From UBA4416 sp036676295 (GTDB taxonomy: Bacteria; Bacteroidota; Bacteroidia; B-17B0; Aurantibacillaceae): a DNA stretch of 64,000 nucleotides. Each line of letters starts with the position of its first letter. The stretch's first letter is position 1. Under the pieces are notes generated by a model, which saw nothing but the letters and a program-made list of their open reading frames with translations, was not told the DNA's origin and ran no database searches. Both the position numbers and the translations under genes were made by a program. The stretch is from assembly GCA_036676295.1 (NCBI GenBank), contig JAKFDE010000027.1, forward strand, positions 62,001 to 126,000, written 5' to 3'. This document shows positions 33,088 through 42,184 of this stretch, piece after piece.

Positions 33088-34485
33088 CTAATACCCTAAA
33101 ATTTTTAGCATTGATTTATAACTTTGTTCTTTTGCAAAAAGCTTGGTAGTTAATTTACCATCCTCATCCTTATCTATCAACACATGTTTTGGCGCCGGCA
33201 CTAAACAATGTTGCGTGCCTCCGTATCCACTCAGCGCTTCCTGATAAGCACCGGTATGAAAAAAGCCCACATACAAAGGTTGTTTATCGGTTTTTTCTAC
33301 TTTAGGTAAGAATACCTGATTGGTGTGAGCCTCGCTGTTATAATAATCCATACTATCGCAGGTTAAACCTCCAAGATTTACCGGAACATAAGGTTTTTCC
33401 CAATTATTAACCGCAAGTAAGATAAAACGTTGGTTAATACCCCAGGTATCCGGAAGCGTCGTAATAAAAGAGCTATCGATCATGTACCATTGTTCACGGT
33501 CGTTCTGTTGTTTCTGATCAATAATAGAGTATAATGTTGCTCCACTTTCTGCCACAGTAAATGAGCCAAACTCTGTAAAAATGTTTGGTTCACTGATCTC
33601 GTGTTGGGTACAAAATGTTTTTATTTGAGATACGATCTCCTCCACCATGTACTCATAATTGTAATCAAAGCTTAAGGATGTTCTGATCGGCATTCCACCG
33701 CCAATATTCAAAGAATCAAGCGTTGGACAAATTTTCTTTAGTTCTTTATATATATTAAGACACTTATTTAATTCAGTCCAATAATAGATAGTATCCTTGA
33801 TACCATTGTTTATAAAGAAATGCAGAAGTTTTAATTCGAACTTAGGATTATTTTGTATCTTCTCTTTATATAAGCTGATAATATCGGTGTAACGCACCCC
33901 AAGTCGGGATGAATAAAAGGCAAATGAGGGTTCTTCTTCAGTACTAATTCTTATTCCGAGTTGACATTTGGGTACTTTTACATTCTTTTTATAGTGTTCA
34001 AACTCATCCAAATGATCTAAAACCGGGATCACATTATAGCCATCATTCAATAATTCTGAGATATATTGTTTGTAATTGGTCTTTTTATAACCGTTGCATA
34101 TAATAAAGGTATCCTTATTGATCTTCTTCTTTTTGATCTGTTCTCTGATAATTTGGATATCATAGGCAGAAGATGTTTCGATATGTACTTCATTCTTTAA
34201 TACTTCATCTAAAACGAAGCTAAAGTGAGAGCTTTTTGTGCAATAACAATACACGTATTTCCCTTTGTAGTCGGCCTTTGCCATAGCTACATTAAACATC
34301 TTTTTGGCTTTTTGTATCTGAGAAGTAATTTTTGGTAAATACGTTATTTTTAATGGAGTACCATATTGTTTAATAATATCCATTAAAGGGATATCATTAA
34401 AATACAATTCATTATCTACTACTTCAAACGATTCTTGAGGGAAGTCGAAAGTTTGCTCGATTAGGTTTTGGTATTTGTTTTCCAT
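33088..34485 (-). CDS. speA: Arginine decarboxylase, PLP-dependent (fold III)
   Basis: This enzyme makes agmatine from arginine as the first step to polyamines. The 465-residue protein has an alanine-racemase-type barrel, with the PLP lysine in YCYCTKSSHFSFV (about residue 85). The phosphate-binding GGGMPIRTSL and the dimer-interface catalytic cysteine in LTCDSMDYYNSEA also fit the ornithine/DAP/arginine decarboxylase family. ETSSAYDIQIIREQ and GTQHCLVPAPKHVLID are typical of the Bacteroidota arginine decarboxylase. Exact substrate choice within the family is inferred. The start is 4 nt from a TACATTTG element. Confidence 0.85.
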   Translation of the reverse strand: MENKYQNLIEQTFDFPQESFEVVDNELYFNDIPLMDIIKQYGTPLKITYLPKITSQIQKAKKMFNVAMAKADYKGKYVYCYCTKSSHFSFVLDEVLKNEVHIETSSAYDIQIIREQIKKKKINKDTFIICNGYKKTNYKQYISELLNDGYNVIPVLDHLDEFEHYKKNVKVPKCQLGIRISTEEEPSFAFYSSRLGVRYTDIISLYKEKIQNNPKFELKLLHFFINNGIKDTIYYWTELNKCLNIYKELKKICPTLDSLNIGGGMPIRTSLSFDYNYEYMVEEIVSQIKTFCTQHEISEPNIFTEFGSFTVAESGATLYSIIDQKQQNDREQWYMIDSSFITTLPDTWGINQRFILLAVNNWEKPYVPVNLGGLTCDSMDYYNSEAHTNQVFLPKVEKTDKQPLYVGFFHTGAYQEALSGYGGTQHCLVPAPKHVLIDKDEDGKLTTKLFAKEQSYKSMLKILGY

Positions 34486-34489
34486 AATG

Positions 34490-34497
34490 CAAATGTA
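34490..34497 (-). promoter_or_regulatory. TAnnTTTG -7 promoter element for the arginine decarboxylase gene
   Basis: On the minus strand this reads TACATTTG, separated from the ATG at 34485 by only 4 nt, which implies a nearly leaderless mRNA. Confidence 0.6.
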
Positions 34498-34609
34498 AGT
34501 TACTTAGATTAGACAACAAAGGGTATAAGTAAGTAATTTGGATTGTTAATCTTATTATAAGGTTAAATTGGTCTATTTTAACATTTATATTTAATCAACC
34601 TCACCCCGA

Positions 34610-34630
34610 CCCTCTCCTATGAGGAGAGGG
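34610..34630. repeat. Intergenic hairpin CCCTCTCCT-ATG-AGGAGAGGG
   Basis: Perfect 9-bp arms with a 3-nt loop, preceded by CACCCCGAC. This is a frequent intergenic repeat in environmental bacteria. It lies between divergent genes, so it is unlikely to be a terminator. Confidence 0.7.
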
Positions 34631-34680
34631 AGTTTGTCAACTTGTTAATTAAATTTCAATTCATATTAATGCAAAACCAT

Positions 34681-34688
34681 TAATTTTG
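34681..34688 (+). promoter_or_regulatory. TAnnTTTG -7 promoter element for the DUF4293 gene
   Basis: TAATTTTG ends 5 nt before the ATG at 34694, another nearly leaderless arrangement. Confidence 0.55.
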
Positions 34689-34693
34689 CAGCT

Positions 34694-35140
34694 ATGATAC
34701 AACGTAAACAAAGCCTGTTCTTATTAGGTACTGCTGTTATAGCTATAGTAATTATCTTTTTACCTTTTCAAACATTAACAACAACCGAAACCGTTTGGGC
34801 ACTTTGTTTAATGCCCGGTTGTAGTGCGGAAATTATGAATTCCAGCATTTATGCACCTATGATCTTAAACTTTTTAGTGATCGCGCTAAGTTTAGTAACC
34901 ATTTTTCAATACAAAAACAGAGTACTACAATATAAACTAGCCAATTTGGTTGCATTATTAAATGTATTTGTTATTGGTTTATTTTTCCTGCTTTCTTTTA
35001 CAAAAGAAACCATTACAGGTACCATTAATTTTAGTATTGGAGCATTTTTACCTGTTTTAGGTATCATTTTAGCATTTTTAGCAGCTCATTTTATCAAAAA
35101 AGATGAGTTATTAGTGAGAAGTGCCGATAGGATCCGATAA
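34694..35140 (+). CDS. DUF4293 family membrane protein
   Basis: This 148-residue protein starts MIQRKQSLFLLGTAVIAIVIIFLPF and has four predicted membrane helices (about 7-27, 55-75, 82-105, 110-135). Both features match DUF4293, a Bacteroidota-specific family of unknown function. It has a short leader and is followed by a 226-bp intergenic region with AATTGTCTAATTGTCTAATT direct repeats and the accB promoter. Confidence 0.85.
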   Translation: MIQRKQSLFLLGTAVIAIVIIFLPFQTLTTTETVWALCLMPGCSAEIMNSSIYAPMILNFLVIALSLVTIFQYKNRVLQYKLANLVALLNVFVIGLFFLLSFTKETITGTINFSIGAFLPVLGIILAFLAAHFIKKDELLVRSADRIR

Positions 35141-35333
35141 AATCCTGCTTTTGCTTCTCGAAGTGATCAACTTAATGAGGTTAAATATTCTAATTTATCT
35201 TTTTTCTATTGTCTAATTGTCTAATTACTGCATTGCCTAATTTTAATTTGTTGATAATTAGGTGTTTTTTTAAACATTTAGCCCTTTTTCGACTAAAAAA
35301 ACCTGATTTTCGTTAGTTTTTATAAAAAAATGA

Positions 35334-35341
35334 TACTTTTG
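35334..35341 (+). promoter_or_regulatory. TAnnTTTG -7 promoter element for accB-accC
   Basis: TACTTTTG lies 25 nt before the accB ATG at 35367. Confidence 0.55.
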
Positions 35342-35366
35342 TCGTCACTAACTAAAACACAAAAAA

Positions 35367-35849
35367 ATGAAATTAACTGAAATTCAAGATTTAATTAAAT
35401 TCGTTTCTAAAAGTGGAGTAAACGAAGTTGAATTAGAAACAAAAGAAATTAAAATAGTTATTAAAGCCGGTAAACAATCAGCCGCTCCTGTAGTTTACCA
35501 AACAGCCCCTCAGCAAATTGCTGCTCCGGCACAAGTAATTACAACGGCACCTGCTGCTACAACTCAAGCACCTGTTGCTACTACACCTGCTCCTAGCGAT
35601 GATGCAAAATATGTAACTATCAAATCCCCAATGATCGGTACTTTCTACCGTTCTGCAGGACCAGATAAAGCACCATTTGTAAACGTAGGCGACAGCATCG
35701 AAGCCGGAAAACCGGTTTGTATCATTGAAGCCATGAAATTATTTAACGAGATCGAAAGTGAAGTAAAAGGAAAGATCGTTAAAGTATTGGTAAATGATGC
35801 CACTCCTGTAGAATATGATCAGCCTTTATTCTTAGTAGATCCTTCATAA
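35367..35849 (+). CDS. accB: Biotin carboxyl carrier protein of acetyl-CoA carboxylase
   Basis: AccB carries carboxybiotin between the biotin carboxylase and carboxyltransferase in fatty-acid synthesis. The 160-residue protein has an N-terminal carboxylase-binding segment, an Ala/Pro/Thr-rich linker (about 37-75) and a C-terminal biotinyl domain. The biotinylated lysine is K124 in IEAMKLFNEIE. The next gene is accC, 58 nt downstream, so the pair forms the usual operon. Confidence 0.96.
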   Translation: MKLTEIQDLIKFVSKSGVNEVELETKEIKIVIKAGKQSAAPVVYQTAPQQIAAPAQVITTAPAATTQAPVATTPAPSDDAKYVTIKSPMIGTFYRSAGPDKAPFVNVGDSIEAGKPVCIIEAMKLFNEIESEVKGKIVKVLVNDATPVEYDQPLFLVDPS

Positions 35850-35907
35850 TTAGGAGATCAGTCAGACTGACTAATTATTGAATTAACTCATTAACTAATT
35901 TAAAGGT

Positions 35908-37248
35908 ATGTTTAAAAAAATATTAATAGCCAATCGTGGCGAAATTGCTTTACGCGTTATCAGAACCTGTAAAGAAATGGGAATTAAAACCGTTGCGGTT
36001 TATTCTACAGCCGATAAAGATTCATTGCATGTTAAGTTTGCCGATGAAGCAGTTTGCATAGGGCCTCCGCCAAGTAAAGACAGCTATTTGAACATGGCTA
36101 GTATTATTGCAGCTGCCGAAATTACGAATGCTGATGCTATTCACCCGGGCTATGGCTTTTTAAGTGAAAATGCTAAGTTCTCTGAGATCTGTCGTCAAAA
36201 TAAGATCAAATTTATTGGTGCCTCTCCGGAGATGATCAATCAAATGGGAGACAAGAGTAATGCTAAAACGACCATGATCAATGCAGGCGTTCCATGTGTA
36301 CCTGGTTCTGAAGGGTTATTGGAAAGTGCCGCACAAGGCATGGAATTAGCTAAAGGTATTAAATACCCTGTTATCATTAAAGCTACTGCCGGTGGTGGTG
36401 GTAAAGGTATGCGTATCATTTGGAAAGAAGAAGATTTTCAGGCAGCATGGGATAGCGCAACACACGAAGCTACAGCAGCTTTTGGTAATGGCGCCATGTA
36501 CATGGAAAAATATATTGAAGAACCACGCCATATCGAAATTCAGATCGTTGGTGATGCCCATGGCAAAGCTTGTCACTTAAGTGAGAGAGATTGCTCGGTA
36601 CAACGTCGTCACCAAAAATTGGTAGAAGAAACGCCTTCGCCATTTATGACACCTGAATTACGTGAAGCGATGGGTGATGCTGCTGTAAAAGCTGCTTTAT
36701 CTATTGGCTACGAAGGTGTTGGTACTGTTGAGTTCTTAGTGGACAAACACCGTAATTTTTACTTCATGGAAATGAATACCCGTATTCAGGTAGAACATCC
36801 TATTACTGAAGAAGTAATTGATTACGATTTGATACGCGAACAAATTTTAGTAGCTGCCGGAGTTCCTATTTCGGGTAAAAACTACTATCCACAATTACAT
36901 GCTATTGAGTGCCGTATCAATGCTGAAGATCCATTTAAAAACTTCACACCATCTCCCGGAAAAATTACAACGCTTCATACTCCGGGCGGACATGGTATCC
37001 GTGTTGACTCTCATGTATACAGTGGTTACACAATTCCGCCCAACTACGATAGTATGATCGGTAAATTAATTACTGTGGCACAAACACGCGAAGAAGCCAT
37101 TGCAAAAATGAGCAGAGCCTTGAGCGAATATGTGATCGAAGGTGTTAAAACAACCATTCCTTTCCATTTAAAATTAATGCAAAACGAAGATTTTAAAGCA
37201 GGAAACTATACAACTAAATTTATGGAAACCTGGGATTATACTAAATAA
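35908..37248 (+). CDS. accC: Acetyl-CoA carboxylase, biotin carboxylase subunit
   Basis: AccC carboxylates the biotin on AccB using ATP and bicarbonate. The 446-residue ATP-grasp protein starts MFKKILIANRGEIALRVIRTCKEMGI, a family signature, with HPGYGFLSENA, the glycine-rich ATP loop KATAGGGGKGMRI, and the catalytic region FYFMEMNTRIQVEHPITEEVI. A hairpin terminator follows the stop. Confidence 0.96.
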   Translation: MFKKILIANRGEIALRVIRTCKEMGIKTVAVYSTADKDSLHVKFADEAVCIGPPPSKDSYLNMASIIAAAEITNADAIHPGYGFLSENAKFSEICRQNKIKFIGASPEMINQMGDKSNAKTTMINAGVPCVPGSEGLLESAAQGMELAKGIKYPVIIKATAGGGGKGMRIIWKEEDFQAAWDSATHEATAAFGNGAMYMEKYIEEPRHIEIQIVGDAHGKACHLSERDCSVQRRHQKLVEETPSPFMTPELREAMGDAAVKAALSIGYEGVGTVEFLVDKHRNFYFMEMNTRIQVEHPITEEVIDYDLIREQILVAAGVPISGKNYYPQLHAIECRINAEDPFKNFTPSPGKITTLHTPGGHGIRVDSHVYSGYTIPPNYDSMIGKLITVAQTREEAIAKMSRALSEYVIEGVKTTIPFHLKLMQNEDFKAGNYTTKFMETWDYTK

Positions 37249-37269
37249 TTCTTTTTTTCAGCTCATTAT

Positions 37270-37305
37270 AAAAAAAGCCTTCCGTTGATAACGGAAGGCT
37301 TTTTA
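37270..37305 (+). terminator. Rho-independent terminator of accB-accC
   Basis: Stem AGCCTTCCGTT/AACGGAAGGCT with a short loop, flanked by A and T runs, 21 nt downstream of accC. Confidence 0.88.
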
Positions 37306-37387
37306 GTTATATCATCATTAAACACATTTTTCTAAAAATACCAATTGTTAAATTACTACATATATTACAGCATACACAATATATGAC

Positions 37388-37417
37388 TTGTTAAAGCCTT
37401 ATAAGCTGCTATCTTTG
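37388..37417 (+). promoter_or_regulatory. Promoter of the PAS histidine kinase (TTG-N19-TATCTTTG)
   Basis: TTG at 37388-37390, a 19-nt spacer and a perfect TATCTTTG at 37410-37417 give the best full match to the Bacteroidota promoter pattern in the window. The leader to the ATG at 37490 is about 65 nt. Confidence 0.7.
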
Positions 37418-37489
37418 TATATTATCATTCGGCAGTAGTACTACCCTTTTGTAATAACATTACATTAACTCGAATAATTAATAAGAATA

Positions 37490-38578
37490 ATGGAACGCTC
37501 TTTTGGAATTTTAAATTCTTTTTCCGATTCAATTGCCATAGTAAATAGAACCGGCGAGATCATTTTCACAAACGATGCCTGGAGACTTTTTTCAAAAGAA
37601 AATTCCGGCAATTCAGTAAAAACAGATCAAGGGATTAATTATCTGGAACTTTGCAGAAAAGTAACCGGAGAAGAATTTCAAAATGCACATGAAGCAGCAA
37701 TAGGGATTGATAAGGTCATAAAAAGAGAATTACCTGTTTTTGAAATGGAATATCCTTGCCATTCTGATGATGAAAAAAGATGGTTTATCATGCGCTGTAC
37801 TCCATTAAAAGAAAGTTCAGAACTAACTATAATTTCTCATATAAATATTACAAACCGAAAAATTGCTGAAGAATTTGTTGACAAAAAAAATGATCAATTA
37901 AATGAGATCAATAAACGCCTTAAAACTACTATTTATAAAATCGGGCACGACATACAAGGACCTTTAAATTCAATGGAAGGTTTAATAAACTTATCAAAAA
38001 TAGAAGAGTCAGAGTCTAACATTCGTACTTACTTTTCGTATATCGAAAAAAGTGTTTTAAATCTGAAAGAATTTACACAAGAGACCATTAGCTTGGCAAC
38101 CTCTACCGCTAAAATCGAATCCATAAAATTTGATATACTCGTCGATGATATTTTTGAATCGGTAAAATATTCTGAACACTGCAACCAAATTGAATTAAAA
38201 AAAGATATAAATCAGATTTCTGAATTCTTCTCTTATAAATCAGAAATTGTTTCTATTATTTCTAATGTCATCGATAATAGTTTAAAATATTATGATAAGC
38301 GAAAGGAAAAATCAATTCTTTCAATATCAATCAATTCAAACGATACCGAAGCTCATATTTCCATTAAAGACAATGGCATAGGCATTAACAGAGACAATGT
38401 TGCCAAAATATTTGATTTGAATTTTCAAGTCAACAAAGATCAGATCAATGGATTTGGGGTTGGATTGAATTTGGTAAAAAAATCAATTCAACTTATAAAC
38501 GGCAGCTTAAATGTACAATCCGAAATTGGTGAAGGATCAGAATTTACTTTCATTATTCCAAACCTAAAAGAGTCATAA
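37490..38578 (+). CDS. PAS-domain sensor histidine kinase
   Basis: This is a 362-residue cytoplasmic sensor kinase. An N-terminal PAS domain (about 1-125) is followed by a HisKA dimerisation domain with the phospho-acceptor H153 in KIGHDIQGPLNSM, then a HATPase_c domain. The latter has the N box (NVIDNSLKYYD), G1 (DNGIGI) and G2 (GFGVGLNLVKK). No membrane segment or signal peptide is seen. No response regulator is next to it, so it is an orphan kinase. A related PAS-HisKA gene without the ATPase domain lies at 54398-55093. Confidence 0.92.
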   Translation: MERSFGILNSFSDSIAIVNRTGEIIFTNDAWRLFSKENSGNSVKTDQGINYLELCRKVTGEEFQNAHEAAIGIDKVIKRELPVFEMEYPCHSDDEKRWFIMRCTPLKESSELTIISHINITNRKIAEEFVDKKNDQLNEINKRLKTTIYKIGHDIQGPLNSMEGLINLSKIEESESNIRTYFSYIEKSVLNLKEFTQETISLATSTAKIESIKFDILVDDIFESVKYSEHCNQIELKKDINQISEFFSYKSEIVSIISNVIDNSLKYYDKRKEKSILSISINSNDTEAHISIKDNGIGINRDNVAKIFDLNFQVNKDQINGFGVGLNLVKKSIQLINGSLNVQSEIGEGSEFTFIIPNLKES

Positions 38579-38586
38579 ATCTATAG

Positions 38587-40230
38587 TTACTCTTTAATAA
38601 ATTTTGTTTTTGAAATACCCTGACTGGATTTTATGGTTAAGAAATAAATGCCATGAGCCATTGTATCATCTAATTGAAGTGTATAATGATATTTTTTAGT
38701 TTCTTGTAAATCAACAGAAAAGCTTTGACCGAGTATATCTGTTAATACAACATTTTGAACCTGTTCATTCAATGAAAAGCTAATTTGTTCCTTAGCCGGA
38801 TTTGGGAATAATTTCACACTCACATTTTTACTTTCTTCCTGAACTGTTGTAATGGTTAAGTAATTATGTGCGGCACACATATTAGGAATACCCCATCCAT
38901 ATAGATTATCGGGTGTTATACTTTTGGTGGCGGTGGCTTTAATGGCATCTAAAATCTGCATATTGGTTTTGTTAGGGTGCGCTTGCCATAAACAAGCTAC
39001 GGCTCCGGCCAAAATAGGACTCGCATAAGAAGTACCATTACCGCCTGCAAAATTATATCCCGGCTGGCATACATAGGCATTTTCGCCCATGGCACTGATA
39101 TCTGGTTTTATTCTTCCGTCTGCTGTTGGTCCTATGGAACTAAAAGACGAATGAACACCACTACCGTTAACAGATCCAACCGTGCAAATACTATCTGCAT
39201 CCGATGGCACATTGATGTATTGCCATGAACCATTGCCTTCGTTACCGGCTGCATGAACCATAAACATCCCTTTTCTTGAAGCCATCGTTGCAGCAATAGA
39301 AGCCACTGATGTTTTACCATTTAGATCAGCGTACACATGATTAGTGGAGGTATTATCAAAAGTGTTATAACCCAATGAAGTATTAACGATGTCTGCCCCA
39401 ACGCTATCAGCAAACTCAGCTGCCACTACCCAATTATTTTCTTCAATTAATTTTTCTGATCCAACATCTTCGGAACGTAATAACCACATACCAGCTTTAG
39501 GAGCTGTACCAATTAAATTGCCCGGAGAATTACCTGAGATGCACGACAATACATTAGCACCGTGAGAATCGTCTTCGTAAACTGAACTATTGCCGGCTAC
39601 AAAATCTCTTGTTCCAAGTATACGCCCTTCATTTCTTAATGAATCAAATACCTGATTAATGTTTACCTGATTAAATCCTGCATCAATAACAGCGATCACC
39701 ATGGTTTGCCCTCTGTAGCCTAAAGTATGCATACAATCAGCACCAATTTGGCTGTTTTGAGTAAGTGATGGTCCGTAATTATAAGCGGTAGTTTTTGCTG
39801 CACTATAAATTGGATTATTAGAAACAGTGATCACGTCATCACTCATTTTATGAGTTTTAGATACCGGCGACGAATTTAACACACAGGTTAAACTATTTAC
39901 GGCATTTAATTGCGTGGAGTTATTAATAATGACAATAGCGGCATTCATCCATTTGGAACGTTGAAACACTAAAGCTCCTGTAGCATTTACCTGATTGATG
40001 TATGTTTGATTAACGGGGATATCCGTCATATCAATTGCAATCCCCTGATTTGTTCGGCGTGCAATAGATCGGGCAGATAAAAAAGCTGAAGGATTACTTA
40101 TAGAATAAGGTGAGGCATTTTTATCGGTAAACTTTACCCAATATTTTGCCGGAAATTGAGCCTTAGCTATACCGGCACAACAAAATACTATTGCAATTAT
40201 AATTACTAATTTTAATTTATTCGATTCCAT
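38587..40230 (-). CDS. Secreted subtilisin-like serine protease (S8) with T9SS C-terminal domain
   Basis: The 547-residue protein has a signal peptide (about 1-24, ending GIAKA), a propeptide-like segment, and an S8 catalytic domain. The triad is Asp in VIAVIDAGFNQVN, His in DDSHGANVLSCISGN and Ser in GNGTSYASPILAGAV. The last 75 residues (VKLFPNPAKEQISFSL...GIYFLTIKSSQGISKTKFIKE) form a type A T9SS sorting domain, so the enzyme should be released or anchored at the surface by the type IX system. Its start overlaps the end of the upstream lipoprotein gene by 14 nt. Confidence 0.93.
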   Translation of the reverse strand: MESNKLKLVIIIAIVFCCAGIAKAQFPAKYWVKFTDKNASPYSISNPSAFLSARSIARRTNQGIAIDMTDIPVNQTYINQVNATGALVFQRSKWMNAAIVIINNSTQLNAVNSLTCVLNSSPVSKTHKMSDDVITVSNNPIYSAAKTTAYNYGPSLTQNSQIGADCMHTLGYRGQTMVIAVIDAGFNQVNINQVFDSLRNEGRILGTRDFVAGNSSVYEDDSHGANVLSCISGNSPGNLIGTAPKAGMWLLRSEDVGSEKLIEENNWVVAAEFADSVGADIVNTSLGYNTFDNTSTNHVYADLNGKTSVASIAATMASRKGMFMVHAAGNEGNGSWQYINVPSDADSICTVGSVNGSGVHSSFSSIGPTADGRIKPDISAMGENAYVCQPGYNFAGGNGTSYASPILAGAVACLWQAHPNKTNMQILDAIKATATKSITPDNLYGWGIPNMCAAHNYLTITTVQEESKNVSVKLFPNPAKEQISFSLNEQVQNVVLTDILGQSFSVDLQETKKYHYTLQLDDTMAHGIYFLTIKSSQGISKTKFIKE

Positions 40231-41005
40231 GAGTAACGTAAGTCATTTTATAGATTATCCCTTTTTCAATTCTTTGTTCCACGGGCATAATGCCGCCACC
40301 GGGTAGTACCTTTACGGTATTAGAATAAAGATCTTTGATTTCCTTATAGATCAAGCCAACATCTCTGCTATATTTTTCAATAAAATATTCGCGGTGAATG
40401 GCATTTTTACTTTTATCATCTTTTTGTTCAACATACAATACATTTTCAAAAGTAGTAGCATTGACCGCTTCTTTTTGATCATAATATTTATACAAGTAAT
40501 TCCTCTCCCCTAAACTATTTTGAGCGTTGCCATTCCAGGTAGCTTCCTCCTTTACAGGAAAGGTAAGTTTTATAAACCGTACATCTTCTTCAACTACTTC
40601 GTAAGTGGTATTACTCTTATTGATCATCCACACATCTTTGATAGTCCATGACATATTATCATAACCAATGGCGGAGTTATATTTTTTAATATACCTTACC
40701 AATTTAGTGGCGGTTCTACCTTCATTATCGGTATATTTTTCTTCGAGTTTTTCTTTAATACGGTATTTATAATACGTTGTATCTCCTGATTCACCATAAA
40801 CTGTAGAATCAATATCATAAACTATATATTTTCCAAGAGTTAGGGGGGCATAATCATAGCCAACGTCCGGAGGAGCTTCTGTGTTTTTTTTACAGAAAGT
40901 CAATAAAATCAGGACAGCAAAAACAAGTATGTATTTTATAAAAGTAATAGTTAAAAGTACTAATAAATTATCGCTTTTACAATCCCAAAATAAGCTTAAA
41001 TTCAC
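40217..41005 (-). CDS. Hypothetical lipoprotein
   Basis: The 262-residue product has a hydrophobic segment ending in a lipobox (LLTFC, Cys about 38), then a polar domain with repeated YYKYRIKEKL and KYIVYDIDSTVYGES phrases of no known family. From the GTG at 41005 the lipobox Cys is unusually far from the N-terminus; the true start may be further in, but no ATG or GTG lies there. Its end overlaps the S8 protease start by 14 nt, which suggests coupled expression. Confidence 0.65.
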   Translation of the reverse strand: MNLSLFWDCKSDNLLVLLTITFIKYILVFAVLILLTFCKKNTEAPPDVGYDYAPLTLGKYIVYDIDSTVYGESGDTTYYKYRIKEKLEEKYTDNEGRTATKLVRYIKKYNSAIGYDNMSWTIKDVWMINKSNTTYEVVEEDVRFIKLTFPVKEEATWNGNAQNSLGERNYLYKYYDQKEAVNATTFENVLYVEQKDDKSKNAIHREYFIEKYSRDVGLIYKEIKDLYSNTVKVLPGGGIMPVEQRIEKGIIYKMTYVTHGIE

Positions 41006-41022
41006 ACCAAAATTTTATTCTT

Positions 41023-42180
41023 ATGGCAGATTTCTCAAAACACAAATTCGGTACAAAAGCTATACATGCAGGTGCAGATCCAGACCCATCAACCGGTGCT
41101 ATCATGACACCTATTTTTCAAACATCTACTTACGTTCAGGAATCTCCGGGAACTAACAAAGGTTATGGTTATGCTCGTGGTAAAAACCCAACAAGAGAAG
41201 CATTACAAAAAAACATTGCGGCTCTTGAAAATGGCAAACATTGTACTTGCTTTAGCAGCGGTATGGGAGCAACCGATGCGGTAATGCGTATGTTACGTCC
41301 GGGAGACGAAGTTATTACAGGAGATGACTTGTATGGCGGATCGTACCGTATGTTCACCAAAATATATGAAAACTATGGTATCAAATTTCATTTCATCAAT
41401 TTAACTGATGCCAATAACATTAAGAACTATATTAATGCCAATACTAAATTAATTTGGGCTGAAACACCAACTAACCCAACCATGCAAATTATTGATATTG
41501 AAGCTTGCGCTAAAATAGCAAAAGCCAATAATTTGATCTTAGCGGTTGATAATACCTTTGCTTCTCCATATTTACAAAACCCCTTAGCCTTAGGTGCTGA
41601 TATCGTGATGCACTCTGTAACCAAATACTTAGGCGGACACAGTGATGTAGTAATGGGAGCTTTAGTAACTAATGATGATAAATTACACGAACAAATTTAT
41701 TTCATCTTAAATAGTTGTGGTGCAAATCCCGGCCCTATGGATTGCTTTTTAGTAATGCGTGGTATTAAAACTTTGCATTTACGTATGGAGCGTCATTGCT
41801 TTAACGGACGTAAAATTGCCGAATACTTAAAGACTCATCCAAAAATTGAAAAAATTTATTGGCCGGGCTTTACGGATCATCCTAACCATGAAATTGCTAA
41901 AAAACAAATGCGCGATTTTGGAGGTATGATCTCTATTGTACTAAAAGGCGCTTCGCTGGAAGATACGTTTAAAGTGGCTTCTTCTTTTAAAGTATTCTCT
42001 TTAGCAGAATCATTAGGTGGTGTTGAATCATTAATTAATCATCCGGCTACAATGACGCATGCTTCTATTCCAAAAGCAGAACGTGACAAAGCCGGTGTGG
42101 TAGAGAACTTATTACGCTTAAGCGTTGGGGTTGAAGATGTTGAAGATCTGATCGAAGATTTAAAACAAGCATTAAGTTAA
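41023..42180 (+). CDS. Cystathionine gamma-synthase / gamma-lyase-type PLP enzyme
   Basis: This is a 385-residue PLP-dependent enzyme of the Cys/Met metabolism family. It has FGTKAIHAGADPDPSTGAIMTPIFQTSTYVQ, GYGYARGKNPTREALQKNIAALENGK, and the PLP lysine in MHSVTKYLGGHSDVVMGAL (about 201). Also present are FKVFSLAESLGGVESLINHPATMTHASIP and LRLSVGVEDVEDLIEDL. The family includes gamma-synthase, gamma-lyase and beta-lyase; sequence alone does not settle which. It forms a 4-nt-spaced pair with the EI24-like gene. Confidence 0.9.
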   Translation: MADFSKHKFGTKAIHAGADPDPSTGAIMTPIFQTSTYVQESPGTNKGYGYARGKNPTREALQKNIAALENGKHCTCFSSGMGATDAVMRMLRPGDEVITGDDLYGGSYRMFTKIYENYGIKFHFINLTDANNIKNYINANTKLIWAETPTNPTMQIIDIEACAKIAKANNLILAVDNTFASPYLQNPLALGADIVMHSVTKYLGGHSDVVMGALVTNDDKLHEQIYFILNSCGANPGPMDCFLVMRGIKTLHLRMERHCFNGRKIAEYLKTHPKIEKIYWPGFTDHPNHEIAKKQMRDFGGMISIVLKGASLEDTFKVASSFKVFSLAESLGGVESLINHPATMTHASIPKAERDKAGVVENLLRLSVGVEDVEDLIEDLKQALS

Positions 42181-42184
42181 TAGC

